From: Terriglobus albidus
GTDB taxonomy: Bacteria; Acidobacteriota; Terriglobia; Terriglobales; Acidobacteriaceae
Length of the DNA: 64,000 bases
Direction: 5' to 3'
Assembly: GCF_008000815.1 (NCBI RefSeq)
Contig: NZ_CP042806.1
Span: 3,410,001 to 3,474,000, forward strand
Positions 24,873 through 33,901 of the stretch are shown here, piece by piece. Position 1 is the stretch's first letter. The number at the start of each line of letters is the position of its first letter. The translations under genes were made by a program, and so were the position numbers. The notes below the pieces were generated by a model. That model searched no databases. It was not told the DNA's origin and saw only the letters and a program-made list of their open reading frames with translations.

Positions 24873-26324
24873 ATGCAGACAAGACGGGAGATCTGTAAAT
24901 GGATGGCGGGCGCGGCGTCACTTGCTTTGCCCTCAACGGGGGCACTGGCGCTTACCGAAGGTGCGGCTAAGCCTGTAGTGAGACGGGGTGAGCCGCTGGT
25001 CGATCTCCAGCAGCGGTTCATTGATCTGCGCTTTGGGATGTTTGTCCATTTCAATATGGCGACGTTCCAGGACCGTGAGTGGGGCGATCCGGATTCACCA
25101 GCCACGTTGTTCCATCCGACGGCGCTGGATACGGATCAATGGGCTGAAGCTGCGAAGTCCGCCAACATGACATGGGGATGCCTCACCACGAGGCATCACG
25201 ACGGCTTCTGCCTCTGGCCAACGAAGACGCGAGGTGCGAGCGTTGCCCAAACGACGCACAAGATCGACATCGTACGGCGGTATGTCGATTCGTTCCGTAA
25301 GGCCGGCCTGCGTGTGGCCCTGTATTACTCGATCCTGTCGTTACGGGACGACATTCGGCACTTCAACATTACGCCGGACAAGATCCAACTGGTGAAAGAT
25401 CAGCTTACGGAGCTTTTCAGCAATTATGGCGAGATCGATGCGCTGATCATCGATGGATGGAATGCGCCCTGGAGCCGGATTGCGTATGAGGAGATGCCGT
25501 TTCCGGAGATCTATGGGCATATCAAGTCGATGCAGCCAAACTGCCTGGTATCGGATCTGAATGCGAGTCAGTTTCCTTCCGGCGGTTTGTACTATTCGGA
25601 TTTGAAGGCGTTTGAGCAGAACGCAGGGCAGAAGGTTCCTCAGGAGAGTGACCTGCCGGCATTTTCATGCGTAACGATTACGCCCGGCTGGTTCTGGAAA
25701 CAGGCCGATGTTCAGGCGCCTCTGAAAGCGACAGAGACCGTGGTGAACGAGTGGCTGATACCGCTCAATAACCGGCACTGCAATCTGATTCTGAATGCGC
25801 CGCCAGACCGTAGTGGTCAGCTTGCGCCGAATGTCGTGGCCCGGCTCAAGGAGATTGGGCAGGCATGGAAGCACTCGGGACCGATGCAGAAAGTGCACGA
25901 ACATATCGTGATTACGACACCGAATCTGGCGGCGGCAAAGCCGATTCATGCGAGTTCGTATCCGGATACGGTGGGACCGGACCTGGCGAATGACGGCAAC
26001 TATCACTCGAGCTGGAATGTAGGAGAAGGGAATCGCTCTGGATGGCTTGAGGTGAACTTTGGCAGGCGCGAGAGCTTCAACGTACTGTCACTGGTTGAGC
26101 CGGTGGGACAGCGGGATGGCTACAGCGAGAGTCGCATTGCAAGCTACAAATTCGAAGCATGGAATGGCTCGGGTTGGTCAACAATCGTTGAGAGTAAGGA
26201 TCGGAATGCTGTGAGAGTCCACCGCATTTCACACGTGATCGCTTCGCGCGTGCGGGTCTCGATCGAGGGAAGCCACGATGATTTTCATGTTGTGGATCTG
26301 GGAATCTATAACGAGCCATCGTAG
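24873..26324 (+). CDS. Exported GH29 alpha-L-fucosidase with C-terminal F5/8-type-C-like domain
   Basis: A second GH29 enzyme of 483 residues, clearly diverged from the first. A signal peptide with MQTRREICKWMAGAASLAL suggests Tat export (RR at 4-5). Barrel motifs: RFGMFVHFNMATF, TRHHDGFCLWPT, ALYYSI and ALIIDGWN with probable nucleophile D194. Residues from about 350 form a galactose-binding-like module (ASSYPDTVGPDLANDGN, SGWLEVNFG, SYKFEAWNGSGW, RVRVSIEG), the F5/8 type C fold common in GH29 enzymes. It follows the first fucosidase by 97 nt without an obvious operator, so it may be read through from that promoter. Different linkage specificity for the two enzymes is likely but not shown. 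Confidence 0.85.
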   Translation: MQTRREICKWMAGAASLALPSTGALALTEGAAKPVVRRGEPLVDLQQRFIDLRFGMFVHFNMATFQDREWGDPDSPATLFHPTALDTDQWAEAAKSANMTWGCLTTRHHDGFCLWPTKTRGASVAQTTHKIDIVRRYVDSFRKAGLRVALYYSILSLRDDIRHFNITPDKIQLVKDQLTELFSNYGEIDALIIDGWNAPWSRIAYEEMPFPEIYGHIKSMQPNCLVSDLNASQFPSGGLYYSDLKAFEQNAGQKVPQESDLPAFSCVTITPGWFWKQADVQAPLKATETVVNEWLIPLNNRHCNLILNAPPDRSGQLAPNVVARLKEIGQAWKHSGPMQKVHEHIVITTPNLAAAKPIHASSYPDTVGPDLANDGNYHSSWNVGEGNRSGWLEVNFGRRESFNVLSLVEPVGQRDGYSESRIASYKFEAWNGSGWSTIVESKDRNAVRVHRISHVIASRVRVSIEGSHDDFHVVDLGIYNEPS

Positions 26325-26368
26325 CCGCAAACCCACATTTGCATCGTCCTGCGAGGTGGGCCTGCGCC

Positions 26369-29300
26369 TCAGTCACTCGCTATCGTTGGCTGTGGCGCGC
26401 TTAAAAGAAGACTGAACTTAGCTCCAAAGTCTGGGTTGTTTTCCGCTCGAAGCTGTCCGTCATGAGCTTCTAAGATCGAACGTGAGATGGCAAGCCCGAT
26501 GCCCATCCCGTTTTTCTTTGTGGTGACGAACGCATCGAAGATATTGTCCAAACTATCTAGCGGCAAGCCGCATCCGTTGTCGATAAATTCTGTGAGTACC
26601 CGCCGGTCCGTCGTCTGTCGGATACGAATGCGTAGAAAAGGCGGTCTATCGCTGCCTTGCATTGCGTCAATTGCATTTCCAACCAGATTCATAATGACCT
26701 GTTGGATTTGGAAACGATCCACGAGGACCATGAGGACCGGCTCTTGATAGTCGTACTCGATGGGGATGGACCGGCGATTTACATCCTCTTTGATGAGGCC
26801 TACAGCCTCTCGAACGAGATCCACCATATTGCAGGGAGCTTTCAGTGCGGGTTGCCTCTTGAACAACGATCGAATATTGCGCATGACCGCATCGGCCGAT
26901 CGCGCATCCCGCACGACGCGCCCGGCAGACGTGACTGCCTGCTCGATGTTTGGAACAGCGAGCCCCAGCCAACGGGAACATGCCTGCGCGTTTGCAAGTA
27001 TGGACGTCAGTGGTTGATTAATCTCGTGCGCGATGGATGCGGAGATCTCTGCGCCCATCGACGTCCTCGACGTTTGTGACATGTTTGTGCGAAGTTCCTG
27101 AAGTTTTTCTTCCGCACGTTTGCGGTCCTCGATGTCGGTTAGAATTCCGTACCACTTGAGAATCGTTCCATGGTGGTCGCGTAACGGCAAGGCACGAACG
27201 AGAAACCAGCGATATACCCCGTGTGAGTTGCAATGGCGTGCTTCATTTTCAAAGGGAGCGCCGGTTTCCAGCGATGCTCGCCATTTGGTCAAATGTGCTT
27301 CAAGATCGTCAGGGTGCACGGCAAGTTCCCGGCCAAATCCCAGGATAGATTTTTCGGTGGATCCGGTGAATTCCAGCCACCGCCCACTGACGAATTCATG
27401 CGATCCATCGGGCCCGACAGTGAATGCCATTGCCGGAATCGTTTCCACAACCTCACGCAGATGCTTTTCTTCCTGTCGCAGTTGCCGAATACGCAATCGA
27501 TAAATTCCCGCCAGGAACGCCGCGAAAACCGAGATGCAGAGCGTACGAAACCACCAGGTCGCCCACCAGGGAGGCAGGATCTGGATCGTTAATACAAGCC
27601 CCGGCTCACTCCAGGGCCCTCGGCTCGTTGCTCCCTGCACGTGGAAGGTATATGTGGCAGGCGGAAGGGTCGTATACGTCACATATCGTTGGTTGCTTCC
27701 CACCTCGTGCCATTGGTGGTCTAAACCGTCGAGCTTGTACCGGTAGCGGTTCGTCGCTGAGTTGATATAGCTGAGGGCGGCGAACTCCAGGGAAAAGACA
27801 TTCTGGTCATGGGAGAGAGTAAGTGAACTGGTATAGGCGATGGATTTGCTGAGAAGGGAATCAGGTCCAGTCGTCACGGGGCGATCGAACAGTCTGAAAT
27901 TGGTGAGGACCACGGGGGGAGTGTAGGTGTAGTCCACGACCTGGTCTGGATGAAAGGCAACGGCTCCGCTGAATCCCCCAAAAAACATCTCGCCGCCTGG
28001 ACTCTTGAAGCATGCACCCCAACCGGTCAAGTCAGGGCCGGGAAGTCCGTCGGCTGCGGAGTAGTTCTTGAATGTTTCTTTTGAGGGATCGAGTACTGAC
28101 AATCCGTTGTTGGTGCTCATCCATAAATTGCCGCGACGATCCTCAAGGATGCAGCTCACGACATTTCCAGAGAGCCCATCTTGCTCATAGTAGGACCGAA
28201 ACTGCCGTGTCTTGGCGTCAAATTTGTCGAGCCCGTCCTGAGTCCCAACCCACAGCGTTCCTGAGTGATCAAAATAGACGGAGTTTACCCGGTTATTGCT
28301 CAGGCTCGTTGGATCCTTGGTGTCGTGCTCGTAGATTTCGGTAAAGCGCTTGGTGGATGGATCAAAACGCTGCAAACCGCCGACATTAGAACCCAGCCAA
28401 AGGTCGCCTTTCCTGTCTTCGGCGATTGCGAAATAATTGAGTCCGCGGGTATTTGGAGTCGGCTTGTAGGTCGTGAAGTTCTGACTGGAGGCATTGAAAC
28501 CACAAAGGCCGTCCCAGGTCGCGGCCCAAAGCTTTCCGGTGTGATCAATAAGCAATCGATCAGTGACACCGCTGCATAAGCTTGTGGGGTCCGCCGGATT
28601 GTGAGCGTAACCCTTAAGAGTGCCGGTTCTCCGGTCGTATCGCAGCAATCCCGGACCCGCGTTTCCAAGCCAAAGGATGTCCTGGCCGCCTTCGATGATC
28701 GAGAGCACTTCAGATCCACCGGCGGGGTGGAATAAAGAGCACCGGCCGGACTTGCGGTCAATGCGCTTCAAGCGCTGATCGACGCCGGCCCACAAAACGT
28801 TATTTCGATCTTCATAGATCGTGCTGATCAAGCTCGGATTCAGGCAGTCAGGATTATCAGATTCGTGAGAAAGGTTCTCAAACGACAGTGGCTTGGTGGC
28901 GAAATAGCTCGGTTCTACTTCGTGCATGCCAGTCCAAATGTTGCCCTCACGGTCCTGGAACAAGGCCATTACCCGATTACCGGCGAGGCTGTTGGAATCG
29001 TTAGGCTGGTGGCTGTAGCCGATGAAGCGTCGATGCTCCCGATCAAATTTCAACAAACCGGCGCCGGTACCGAACCACATTGTCCCCTGCTGATCTTCCA
29101 GCATGGTATATGCCTGGATGGTTCGATTCCTTAGACCACTCGTCCAGTCGAGTTTGTAACGAATAAGCGTATTCGCAATGCGATCAAAGGTAGCGATTCG
29201 TCCATCGGACCCGTAGATGATCCATAAAACGCCCGAGCGATCCTCGTGAAACCAAAGCCCCACCCCGGATTCGCCTAAATTAATCTGACGTCTAACTTTT

Positions 29301-30073
29301 CCGGTGTTCCGGTCAAATTCATTCAGGGCCTGGCTCGTCGAAACCCAGAATGCTCCTGTACTGTCTTCTGCCGTGGCCTGGATGTCGTTATCGCCAAGAC
29401 TTGAAGGATCATTGGGGTCGTGACGGAAGCGTTTCACGTCACCGGTGGTCGGGTTGAATTGAAATAGTCCATTGCGGGTTGACAGCCACAACATCCCGGA
29501 ATGGTCTTGGCTGATGTGGGTGACAGGAGCTATTTCTCCGGCCGCCCTATTTGGATCGATTCGGTAATGAGTAAATGTCTCAGAAACCGGATCGAATTTA
29601 TCCAAAAACCCCTCGCATCCAATCCAGAGCGATCCGGAACGGTCTTTGAAAAGGGCCGAAATTAACATCCCGCTCAGACTGTTGGTTTGCCCAGGCTCAT
29701 GTTTGAACACCTTGAATTTGTAGCCGTCGTACCGGTTCAATCCGTATTGCGAACCAAACCATATGAACCCCTGATCATCTTGTACGATCTGGGATACTCT
29801 CTTCTGCGACAGTCCCTCTTCTGTGGAAAGTCGCCTGAAATAGATATCCTTTCCATCGACCACGGGCAACGTGATCGTACGCGGATTCACATGCGCTTGC
29901 TGCGCGGTATCCGTGTTAACGATCCGATCGGCGGAGTGCCCCGCAGGTGTTTGAGCTATTGCGAACCGGAGTGGACATAAGAGCGGGAGAAGGACGCAGA
30001 AGGCACCCCAGCGCATCAGAGCCGCCGGCTTGAGTGACCCTCGATAAACAAAAGAAGTCGCAGCCTTTATCAT
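26369..30073 (-). CDS. Periplasmic two-component propeller sensor histidine kinase
   Basis: A 1234-residue membrane sensor. After a signal peptide (residues 1-40) come about a dozen propeller repeats of the type GLFQFNPTTGDVKRFRHDPN, DRSGSLWIG or EDRxGNLWxG, forming two seven-bladed propellers up to about 760. A Y_Y_Y beta domain follows (YRYKLDGLDHQWHEVG, TLPPATYTF), then one transmembrane helix near 845-865, a PAS domain (VGPDGSHEFVSGRWLEFTG) and the kinase core: H1016 in ASIAHEINQPLTS, N-box MNLVGNAIDAM, DNGCGLP and GMGIGLAISRSI. Unlike Bacteroides hybrid sensors it has no receiver or AraC domain, so a partner response regulator must be encoded elsewhere. It converges on the fucosidase gene, and glycan sensing is an inference. 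Confidence 0.92.
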   Translation of the reverse strand: MIKAATSFVYRGSLKPAALMRWGAFCVLLPLLCPLRFAIAQTPAGHSADRIVNTDTAQQAHVNPRTITLPVVDGKDIYFRRLSTEEGLSQKRVSQIVQDDQGFIWFGSQYGLNRYDGYKFKVFKHEPGQTNSLSGMLISALFKDRSGSLWIGCEGFLDKFDPVSETFTHYRIDPNRAAGEIAPVTHISQDHSGMLWLSTRNGLFQFNPTTGDVKRFRHDPNDPSSLGDNDIQATAEDSTGAFWVSTSQALNEFDRNTGKVRRQINLGESGVGLWFHEDRSGVLWIIYGSDGRIATFDRIANTLIRYKLDWTSGLRNRTIQAYTMLEDQQGTMWFGTGAGLLKFDREHRRFIGYSHQPNDSNSLAGNRVMALFQDREGNIWTGMHEVEPSYFATKPLSFENLSHESDNPDCLNPSLISTIYEDRNNVLWAGVDQRLKRIDRKSGRCSLFHPAGGSEVLSIIEGGQDILWLGNAGPGLLRYDRRTGTLKGYAHNPADPTSLCSGVTDRLLIDHTGKLWAATWDGLCGFNASSQNFTTYKPTPNTRGLNYFAIAEDRKGDLWLGSNVGGLQRFDPSTKRFTEIYEHDTKDPTSLSNNRVNSVYFDHSGTLWVGTQDGLDKFDAKTRQFRSYYEQDGLSGNVVSCILEDRRGNLWMSTNNGLSVLDPSKETFKNYSAADGLPGPDLTGWGACFKSPGGEMFFGGFSGAVAFHPDQVVDYTYTPPVVLTNFRLFDRPVTTGPDSLLSKSIAYTSSLTLSHDQNVFSLEFAALSYINSATNRYRYKLDGLDHQWHEVGSNQRYVTYTTLPPATYTFHVQGATSRGPWSEPGLVLTIQILPPWWATWWFRTLCISVFAAFLAGIYRLRIRQLRQEEKHLREVVETIPAMAFTVGPDGSHEFVSGRWLEFTGSTEKSILGFGRELAVHPDDLEAHLTKWRASLETGAPFENEARHCNSHGVYRWFLVRALPLRDHHGTILKWYGILTDIEDRKRAEEKLQELRTNMSQTSRTSMGAEISASIAHEINQPLTSILANAQACSRWLGLAVPNIEQAVTSAGRVVRDARSADAVMRNIRSLFKRQPALKAPCNMVDLVREAVGLIKEDVNRRSIPIEYDYQEPVLMVLVDRFQIQQVIMNLVGNAIDAMQGSDRPPFLRIRIRQTTDRRVLTEFIDNGCGLPLDSLDNIFDAFVTTKKNGMGIGLAISRSILEAHDGQLRAENNPDFGAKFSLLLSAPQPTIASD

Positions 30074-30087
30074 TTTCGTCTGGGAAT

Positions 30088-30122
30088 CCAGGGGTACCGT
30101 TTGTTGAAAATCATACCCCCGG
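30088..30122. promoter_or_regulatory. Inverted repeat upstream of the sensor kinase
   Basis: CCAGGGGTA (30088-30096) and TACCCCCGG (30114-30122) are complementary in 8 of 9 positions with a 17-nt spacer. It lies just upstream of the kinase start at 30073, a fitting place for an operator or a transcript hairpin. Confidence 0.4.
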
Positions 30123-30820
30123 AAAACAGGCAGGAGCGTTCTGATGACGACGTGTGGAATGGACAGACAAGGTATGTGGACGATCGCACGCGGGCTGCAT
30201 CATCTACCTAGCGTCCTTCCTCGCAAGGTCGGGGCCTCACCGCTGATAGTCTTGCCCTGGAGGCACCGGGTCGTACTGAAATTGGCTTCCTACCGGACGA
30301 ATGATAGACCTCTTTCTATCTCTGGGACTTGGTCGTTCCACCACAAATGAGCAGCGTGAGTCGTTTGAAGCGGACCATCTTTTCCCATCGGCGAAGGTGA
30401 CGGTTAAGAAATCGATCCAGCGGACATACTCGATACGCCAAGTTCCGGTGACAGCTCCACTGGTGCGAGTCTCAACAGCGTTACGGATGCGCATATACTG
30501 CTCAGGACCAGGCGTACCTTGGGCAGAATTATTGCACGCGTTATCCGGATCGTCGTCATGGGCAAGTGTCTTTCTGCACGGTATGCGGCCGAGATAAGAA
30601 GAGGGATTCACTCGAGGTCCATAAATTTCGCATCCACCGAGCGATAGTATCGAGTGAGATTGATCTGAATATTGGTGTTTTCTGGATTGATTCGGAAAGC
30701 CATCGCCCCGAATGGGCAATGTTTACTTTTGGGGATCTCAGGAAGAAGGTCCGATTCTTGAGAGGCCGGTGTTTGCGGTACAAAACACTACCATAAGCGA
30801 AAAAAATAAGACCTTCAGCA
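30123..30820. other. Gene-poor stretch
   Basis: About 700 nt without a convincing gene. A short plus-strand frame from the GTG at 30566 to 30796 encodes a CxxC-containing peptide (SFCTVCGRDKKRD) and could be the tail of a decayed zinc-ribbon gene, because the open frame starts just after a stop at 30449. A 160-codon minus-strand frame covers the same bases but shows no domain. Codon use in both is atypical for the window. I see no RNA gene or repeat. Confidence 0.4.
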
Positions 30821-30982
30821 TCAAAAACTCGTTAGAGGGTCGATGTCTATAGTGTATTCGTGGCTTGAGTAATCTGCGAGGTCCATCGCGCCGGTACTTG
30901 GAAGCTTTGAGCAACAGCATCCCTCCTCACAAGCCGGTAGCTCGTCTAAGGACCATTGCGCGTTGAATTCGTCCTGCGTCAT
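30821..30982 (-). CDS. Small hypothetical protein, translationally coupled
   Basis: A 53-residue acidic peptide (MTQDEFNAQWSLDELP at the start) with a cysteine cluster CEEGCCC in the middle. Its ATG overlaps the stop codon of the small gene upstream in an ATGA arrangement, which is the main reason to believe in it. No family is recognised. Confidence 0.35.
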   Translation of the reverse strand: MTQDEFNAQWSLDELPACEEGCCCSKLPSTGAMDLADYSSHEYTIDIDPLTSF

Positions 30983-31221
30983 TCGGGCACGTCCTGATCC
31001 TCCGGCATATACCAAGGGACAGTTTTGTGCTGGAACAGCCCAGGATGCTTTTGGATGGCCTCACACAGTACCATGTGGGCTATTTCGATGGAATCTTTCA
31101 CGTCTTTCTCCCAATCGCTCTTTGACCCAATGAGTGTCAGGAACGGTCTTCTTTGCCGTACGGATGGCGAGCACCAGACTAGCGGCGACAACCAGGGAAG
31201 AGCCCGGCCGTTCGAAGTCAA
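30979..31221 (-). CDS. Small hypothetical protein, possibly 5' frameshifted
   Basis: The last 57 residues (from GSKSDWEKDVKDSIEIAHMVL to MPEDQDVPE) look like real protein, mostly helical and charged. The first 25 codons, from a TTG at 31221, look poor. The overlapping frame from GTG 31288 gives a more natural start (MDQFRFLFAHDDPMK, then SLVVAASLVLAIRTAK) that degrades just where this frame becomes convincing, near 31150. A single frameshift there would join them into a protein of about 100 residues. It may therefore be a frameshifted gene or a sequencing error. Function unknown. Confidence 0.35.
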   Translation of the reverse strand: MTSNGRALPWLSPLVWCSPSVRQRRPFLTLIGSKSDWEKDVKDSIEIAHMVLCEAIQKHPGLFQHKTVPWYMPEDQDVPE

Positions 31222-31350
31222 CTCGCCGGTTCTGACCGCATACCTTCATGGGATCATCGTGGGCGAATAAAAAACGAAATTGATCCACATCGCTGCTTGT
31301 AAATCTATTGCCATAAGTGAGTTAAACTTCCTTGCAATCACGGAGGCGGA

Positions 31351-32136
31351 ATGCGTCTGAAGGGGAAGGTTGCGCTTGTTACAGGCGGAGCATCGGGAAT
31401 CGGCTATGCCATTGCCGAGCGGTTTGCGATAGAAGGTGCCAATGTTGCCATAGCGGACGTAGATGGCGAAAGCGCGGAGGCGGCAGCAGAGCGTCTTCAG
31501 AAGATTGCGCTAGCGAACATCTCAGGTATCGCCATGGATGTAACGAAGGAAGATCAGGTCGAGAGTGGTGTAAGGGATGTTCTTCAGCGGTATGGCGGTC
31601 TGGATGTTCTTTGCAGCAATGCGGGAGTCCAACATATCGCGGGTGTCCATGAGCTGACGTACAGCGACTGGAAGAAGGTCACATCAACCCATCTGGACGG
31701 AGCGTTTCTGACGACGCGAGCGTGTCTTCGCCATATGTATCGGTCTGGGCGGGGCGGAACGATTCTCTACATGGGCTCTGTTCATTCGAAGATTGCCTCT
31801 GTGTTGAAGGCGCCTTATGTTGCGGCGAAGCATGGAATTGTTGGACTTTGTCGCACGGTCGCCAAGGAGGGAGCACAATACGGCGTGCGGGCGAATGTGA
31901 TCTGTCCGGGGTTCGTCCGTACTGCTCTGGTCGAGAAACAGATACCGGAGCAGGCCGAACTCCTCGGCATCACTGCGGAAGAAGTCGTTCAGAAGGTCAT
32001 GCTGAAGGATGCCGTAGATGGCCAGTTCACGACGACCGATGAAATTGCGGAGGCGGCCGTGTTTCTCGCTCAGCAGAGGACGCTGGCGCTGACGGGGCAG
32101 TCGATCATCGTCAGCCATGGGTGGGTAATGGAGTAG
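31351..32136 (+). CDS. SDR dehydrogenase, 3-hydroxybutyrate dehydrogenase-like
   Basis: A 261-residue SDR: TGGASGIG at 11-18, SNAG at the NNAG position, catalytic S143, Y156, K160. The C-terminal half follows the D-3-hydroxybutyrate dehydrogenase pattern: PYVAAKHGIVGL, then NVICPGFVRTALVEKQI, a long helical insert (AELLGITAEEVVQKVML) and a late GWV. It may oxidise D-3-hydroxybutyrate to acetoacetate with NAD+, although related enzymes act on other hydroxy acids. GGAGG lies 6 nt before the ATG. It stands alone, between the small minus-strand genes and the DUF3237 gene, so context does not help. Confidence 0.7.
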   Translation: MRLKGKVALVTGGASGIGYAIAERFAIEGANVAIADVDGESAEAAAERLQKIALANISGIAMDVTKEDQVESGVRDVLQRYGGLDVLCSNAGVQHIAGVHELTYSDWKKVTSTHLDGAFLTTRACLRHMYRSGRGGTILYMGSVHSKIASVLKAPYVAAKHGIVGLCRTVAKEGAQYGVRANVICPGFVRTALVEKQIPEQAELLGITAEEVVQKVMLKDAVDGQFTTTDEIAEAAVFLAQQRTLALTGQSIIVSHGWVME

Positions 32137-32299
32137 TCGTGTGAGCGCCGCTGCCAGAAGTGGCTTCCAATTTCTGGCGCTCCGCGCAATGAAGTTCACG
32201 CATAAGCGGATGGAGGCCTTTGCACACATGGCGAAGCGATCGAACCGGTCGGCTTCGCCAAATCGGTCATGAGTGAGAGAACCGCGCTTGTTCTCGCGA

Positions 32300-32761
32300 T
32301 CAAAGGATTTCGAATACCCGGTAGCTGACGCCATTGGGTTGTCGTTCGCCAATGCTAACAGCCACAATTTTGTTGAGCCATGCGTATTTCAGTGCGGAAG
32401 TTTCGAAAAACGGAGCTGTGCGTAGATAGTATTCAGAAGCTGCAATGTTCTCCCCACGGGCAATTTTTGCGCTAACTTCGACCGAAGCGTGTCGCACGCC
32501 ACGGTAAGTCATGACAATAATAGCTTCGTCATCTGTCTTCAGAACTAAACGAGCGTCCTGCTGAGAGGACCCATCGGCTCGAACCAGCAAGAGGTCAGAG
32601 CTGGCCTGGGGCAACACGACTCCTTTGAGACGGTCTCCTTCGAAGTGCCCACCGGATACCGTGAATACCCTGCGCTGTCCGGCAGGCGTATTGCCAACTT
32701 CCATCACTGGATCCAGAGTCATGCTGATCGTAAACAAAGGGCGCGATTGCAATTCTTGCAT
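32300..32761 (-). CDS. DUF3237 (UPF0311) family protein
   Basis: A 153-residue single-domain protein. The stretches PLFTISMTLDPVMEVGNTPAGQRRVF, GGHFEGDRLKGVVLP, GADW-like VRADGSSQQDARLVLKTDD and YYLRTAPFFET match the DUF3237 pattern of an antiparallel beta barrel. The family has no settled function; members are often next to aromatic- or sugar-degradation genes. ATG 32761 follows GGAACGGAG by 7 nt and is preferred to an upstream start at 32818. It lies downstream of the LysR gene on the same strand after a 225-nt gap that holds nothing I recognise. Confidence 0.75.
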   Translation of the reverse strand: MQELQSRPLFTISMTLDPVMEVGNTPAGQRRVFTVSGGHFEGDRLKGVVLPQASSDLLLVRADGSSQQDARLVLKTDDEAIIVMTYRGVRHASVEVSAKIARGENIAASEYYLRTAPFFETSALKYAWLNKIVAVSIGERQPNGVSYRVFEIL

Positions 32762-32986
32762 CGAATTTCTCCGTTCCTGTGTGTCTTTTGATGGCACGCG
32801 AATGCGATCTTCTCCCACACTGGCGAGATTAGGTCATCCTGTGTTATTCGTCCAATGCATTGATTGTATGAACAATATGCAGGATATGAATGATTGTCCG
32901 CAGCGAACTTCGCCGCCGTTGAACGCTGTTGCGTGAATGTCGACACGGGATGTCAGCTATCAAATCGTAGAGGTGCAGACGATTTT

Positions 32987-33901
32987 CTAGATGTCGCGAG
33001 TGACTCGAACGATAAGATTCTTCATCCATATCGACGCCGGGTCTTGTTCCGTTCGCAAAGCGGAAAAGAGTTGTTCCCGATATTTTCCCGGATTGATCGG
33101 CGGGGGTGTCATCGACAACGAAAGGGGACTCATCCAAATTGTTACAAAACGCTTTGGCACGACGGCTACTAGATCTGTCTGGCTTACCGCTTGCAGCGCT
33201 TGTAGATAGTTTGGGACGCGCAAGGCAATTCTTCTCGTTTGTCCTTCCTGCCGAAGCCAAACATCCACTGGGTCCTCAGAGGCTCCGTAACCGACAACGG
33301 CAACGTGCTTCGCAGTAAGGAAGCTGTCCAGGCGGCTGAGGTGACGGGGTAGGGATCGACCTGCTCGGAAAACCACGACCTCGGTGTCCGTGAACAAGGA
33401 CCTCCGATAGAACCCGGGCAGATCAATGTCGGCACATGAAATCAAAAAGTCAAGAGTTTGATATCGCTCCGGGGCCAGCATGACAGGGCTTTGCCATGCC
33501 ACAAGGGACAGTGTGATTCCGGGTGCCTCCGCGTTCAAACGCTCGACAAGTGGAGGAAGAACCAAATGTGCAACATGATCCTGCATCTGGATTGAAAAAG
33601 TTCGATCACTGCTTTCCGGCGAAAATGGCCTGGCATTCAGGGTATTCTGCAGCTGATGTAACAAATCGGGAAGTGAATCGCGCAACTGGGCAGCTCGTGG
33701 TGTCAACTGCATTCGGGAACCGATGCGGACGAGCAGCGGATCCGATAGCAAATGCCGCAAGCGGTTGAGTGCGTGACTGGTTGCCGGTTGGGATAGGCCG
33801 GCTTTTCGAGCAGCTCGTCCCACATGGGCCTCGGTGAGGAGCGCATCGAGAACGACCAACAAATTGAGGTCAAAGCCTGCTAGATTCATCATGCGAATCA
33901 T
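32987..33901 (-). CDS. LysR-family transcriptional regulator
   Basis: A 304-residue regulator: N-terminal winged helix (FDLNLLVVLDALLTEAHVGRAARKAGLSQPATSHALNRLR) cited here in part as DLNLLVVLDALL and SQPATSHALNRLR, then a periplasmic-binding-like effector domain from about residue 95. The form of the HTH places it near the NodD/LinR-type branch, which often senses aromatic compounds. ATG 33901 or 33889 are equally possible starts. It diverges from the DUF1593 gene and lies upstream of the DUF3237 gene, its most likely targets. Confidence 0.85.
   Translation of the reverse strand: MIRMMNLAGFDLNLLVVLDALLTEAHVGRAARKAGLSQPATSHALNRLRHLLSDPLLVRIGSRMQLTPRAAQLRDSLPDLLHQLQNTLNARPFSPESSDRTFSIQMQDHVAHLVLPPLVERLNAEAPGITLSLVAWQSPVMLAPERYQTLDFLISCADIDLPGFYRRSLFTDTEVVVFRAGRSLPRHLSRLDSFLTAKHVAVVGYGASEDPVDVWLRQEGQTRRIALRVPNYLQALQAVSQTDLVAVVPKRFVTIWMSPLSLSMTPPPINPGKYREQLFSALRTEQDPASIWMKNLIVRVTRDI

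Noticed and set aside
30237-30719. 160-codon minus-strand frame upstream of the sensor kinase
   Set aside because: No motif, poor start context, and overlaps an equally weak plus-strand frame; not supported as a gene.
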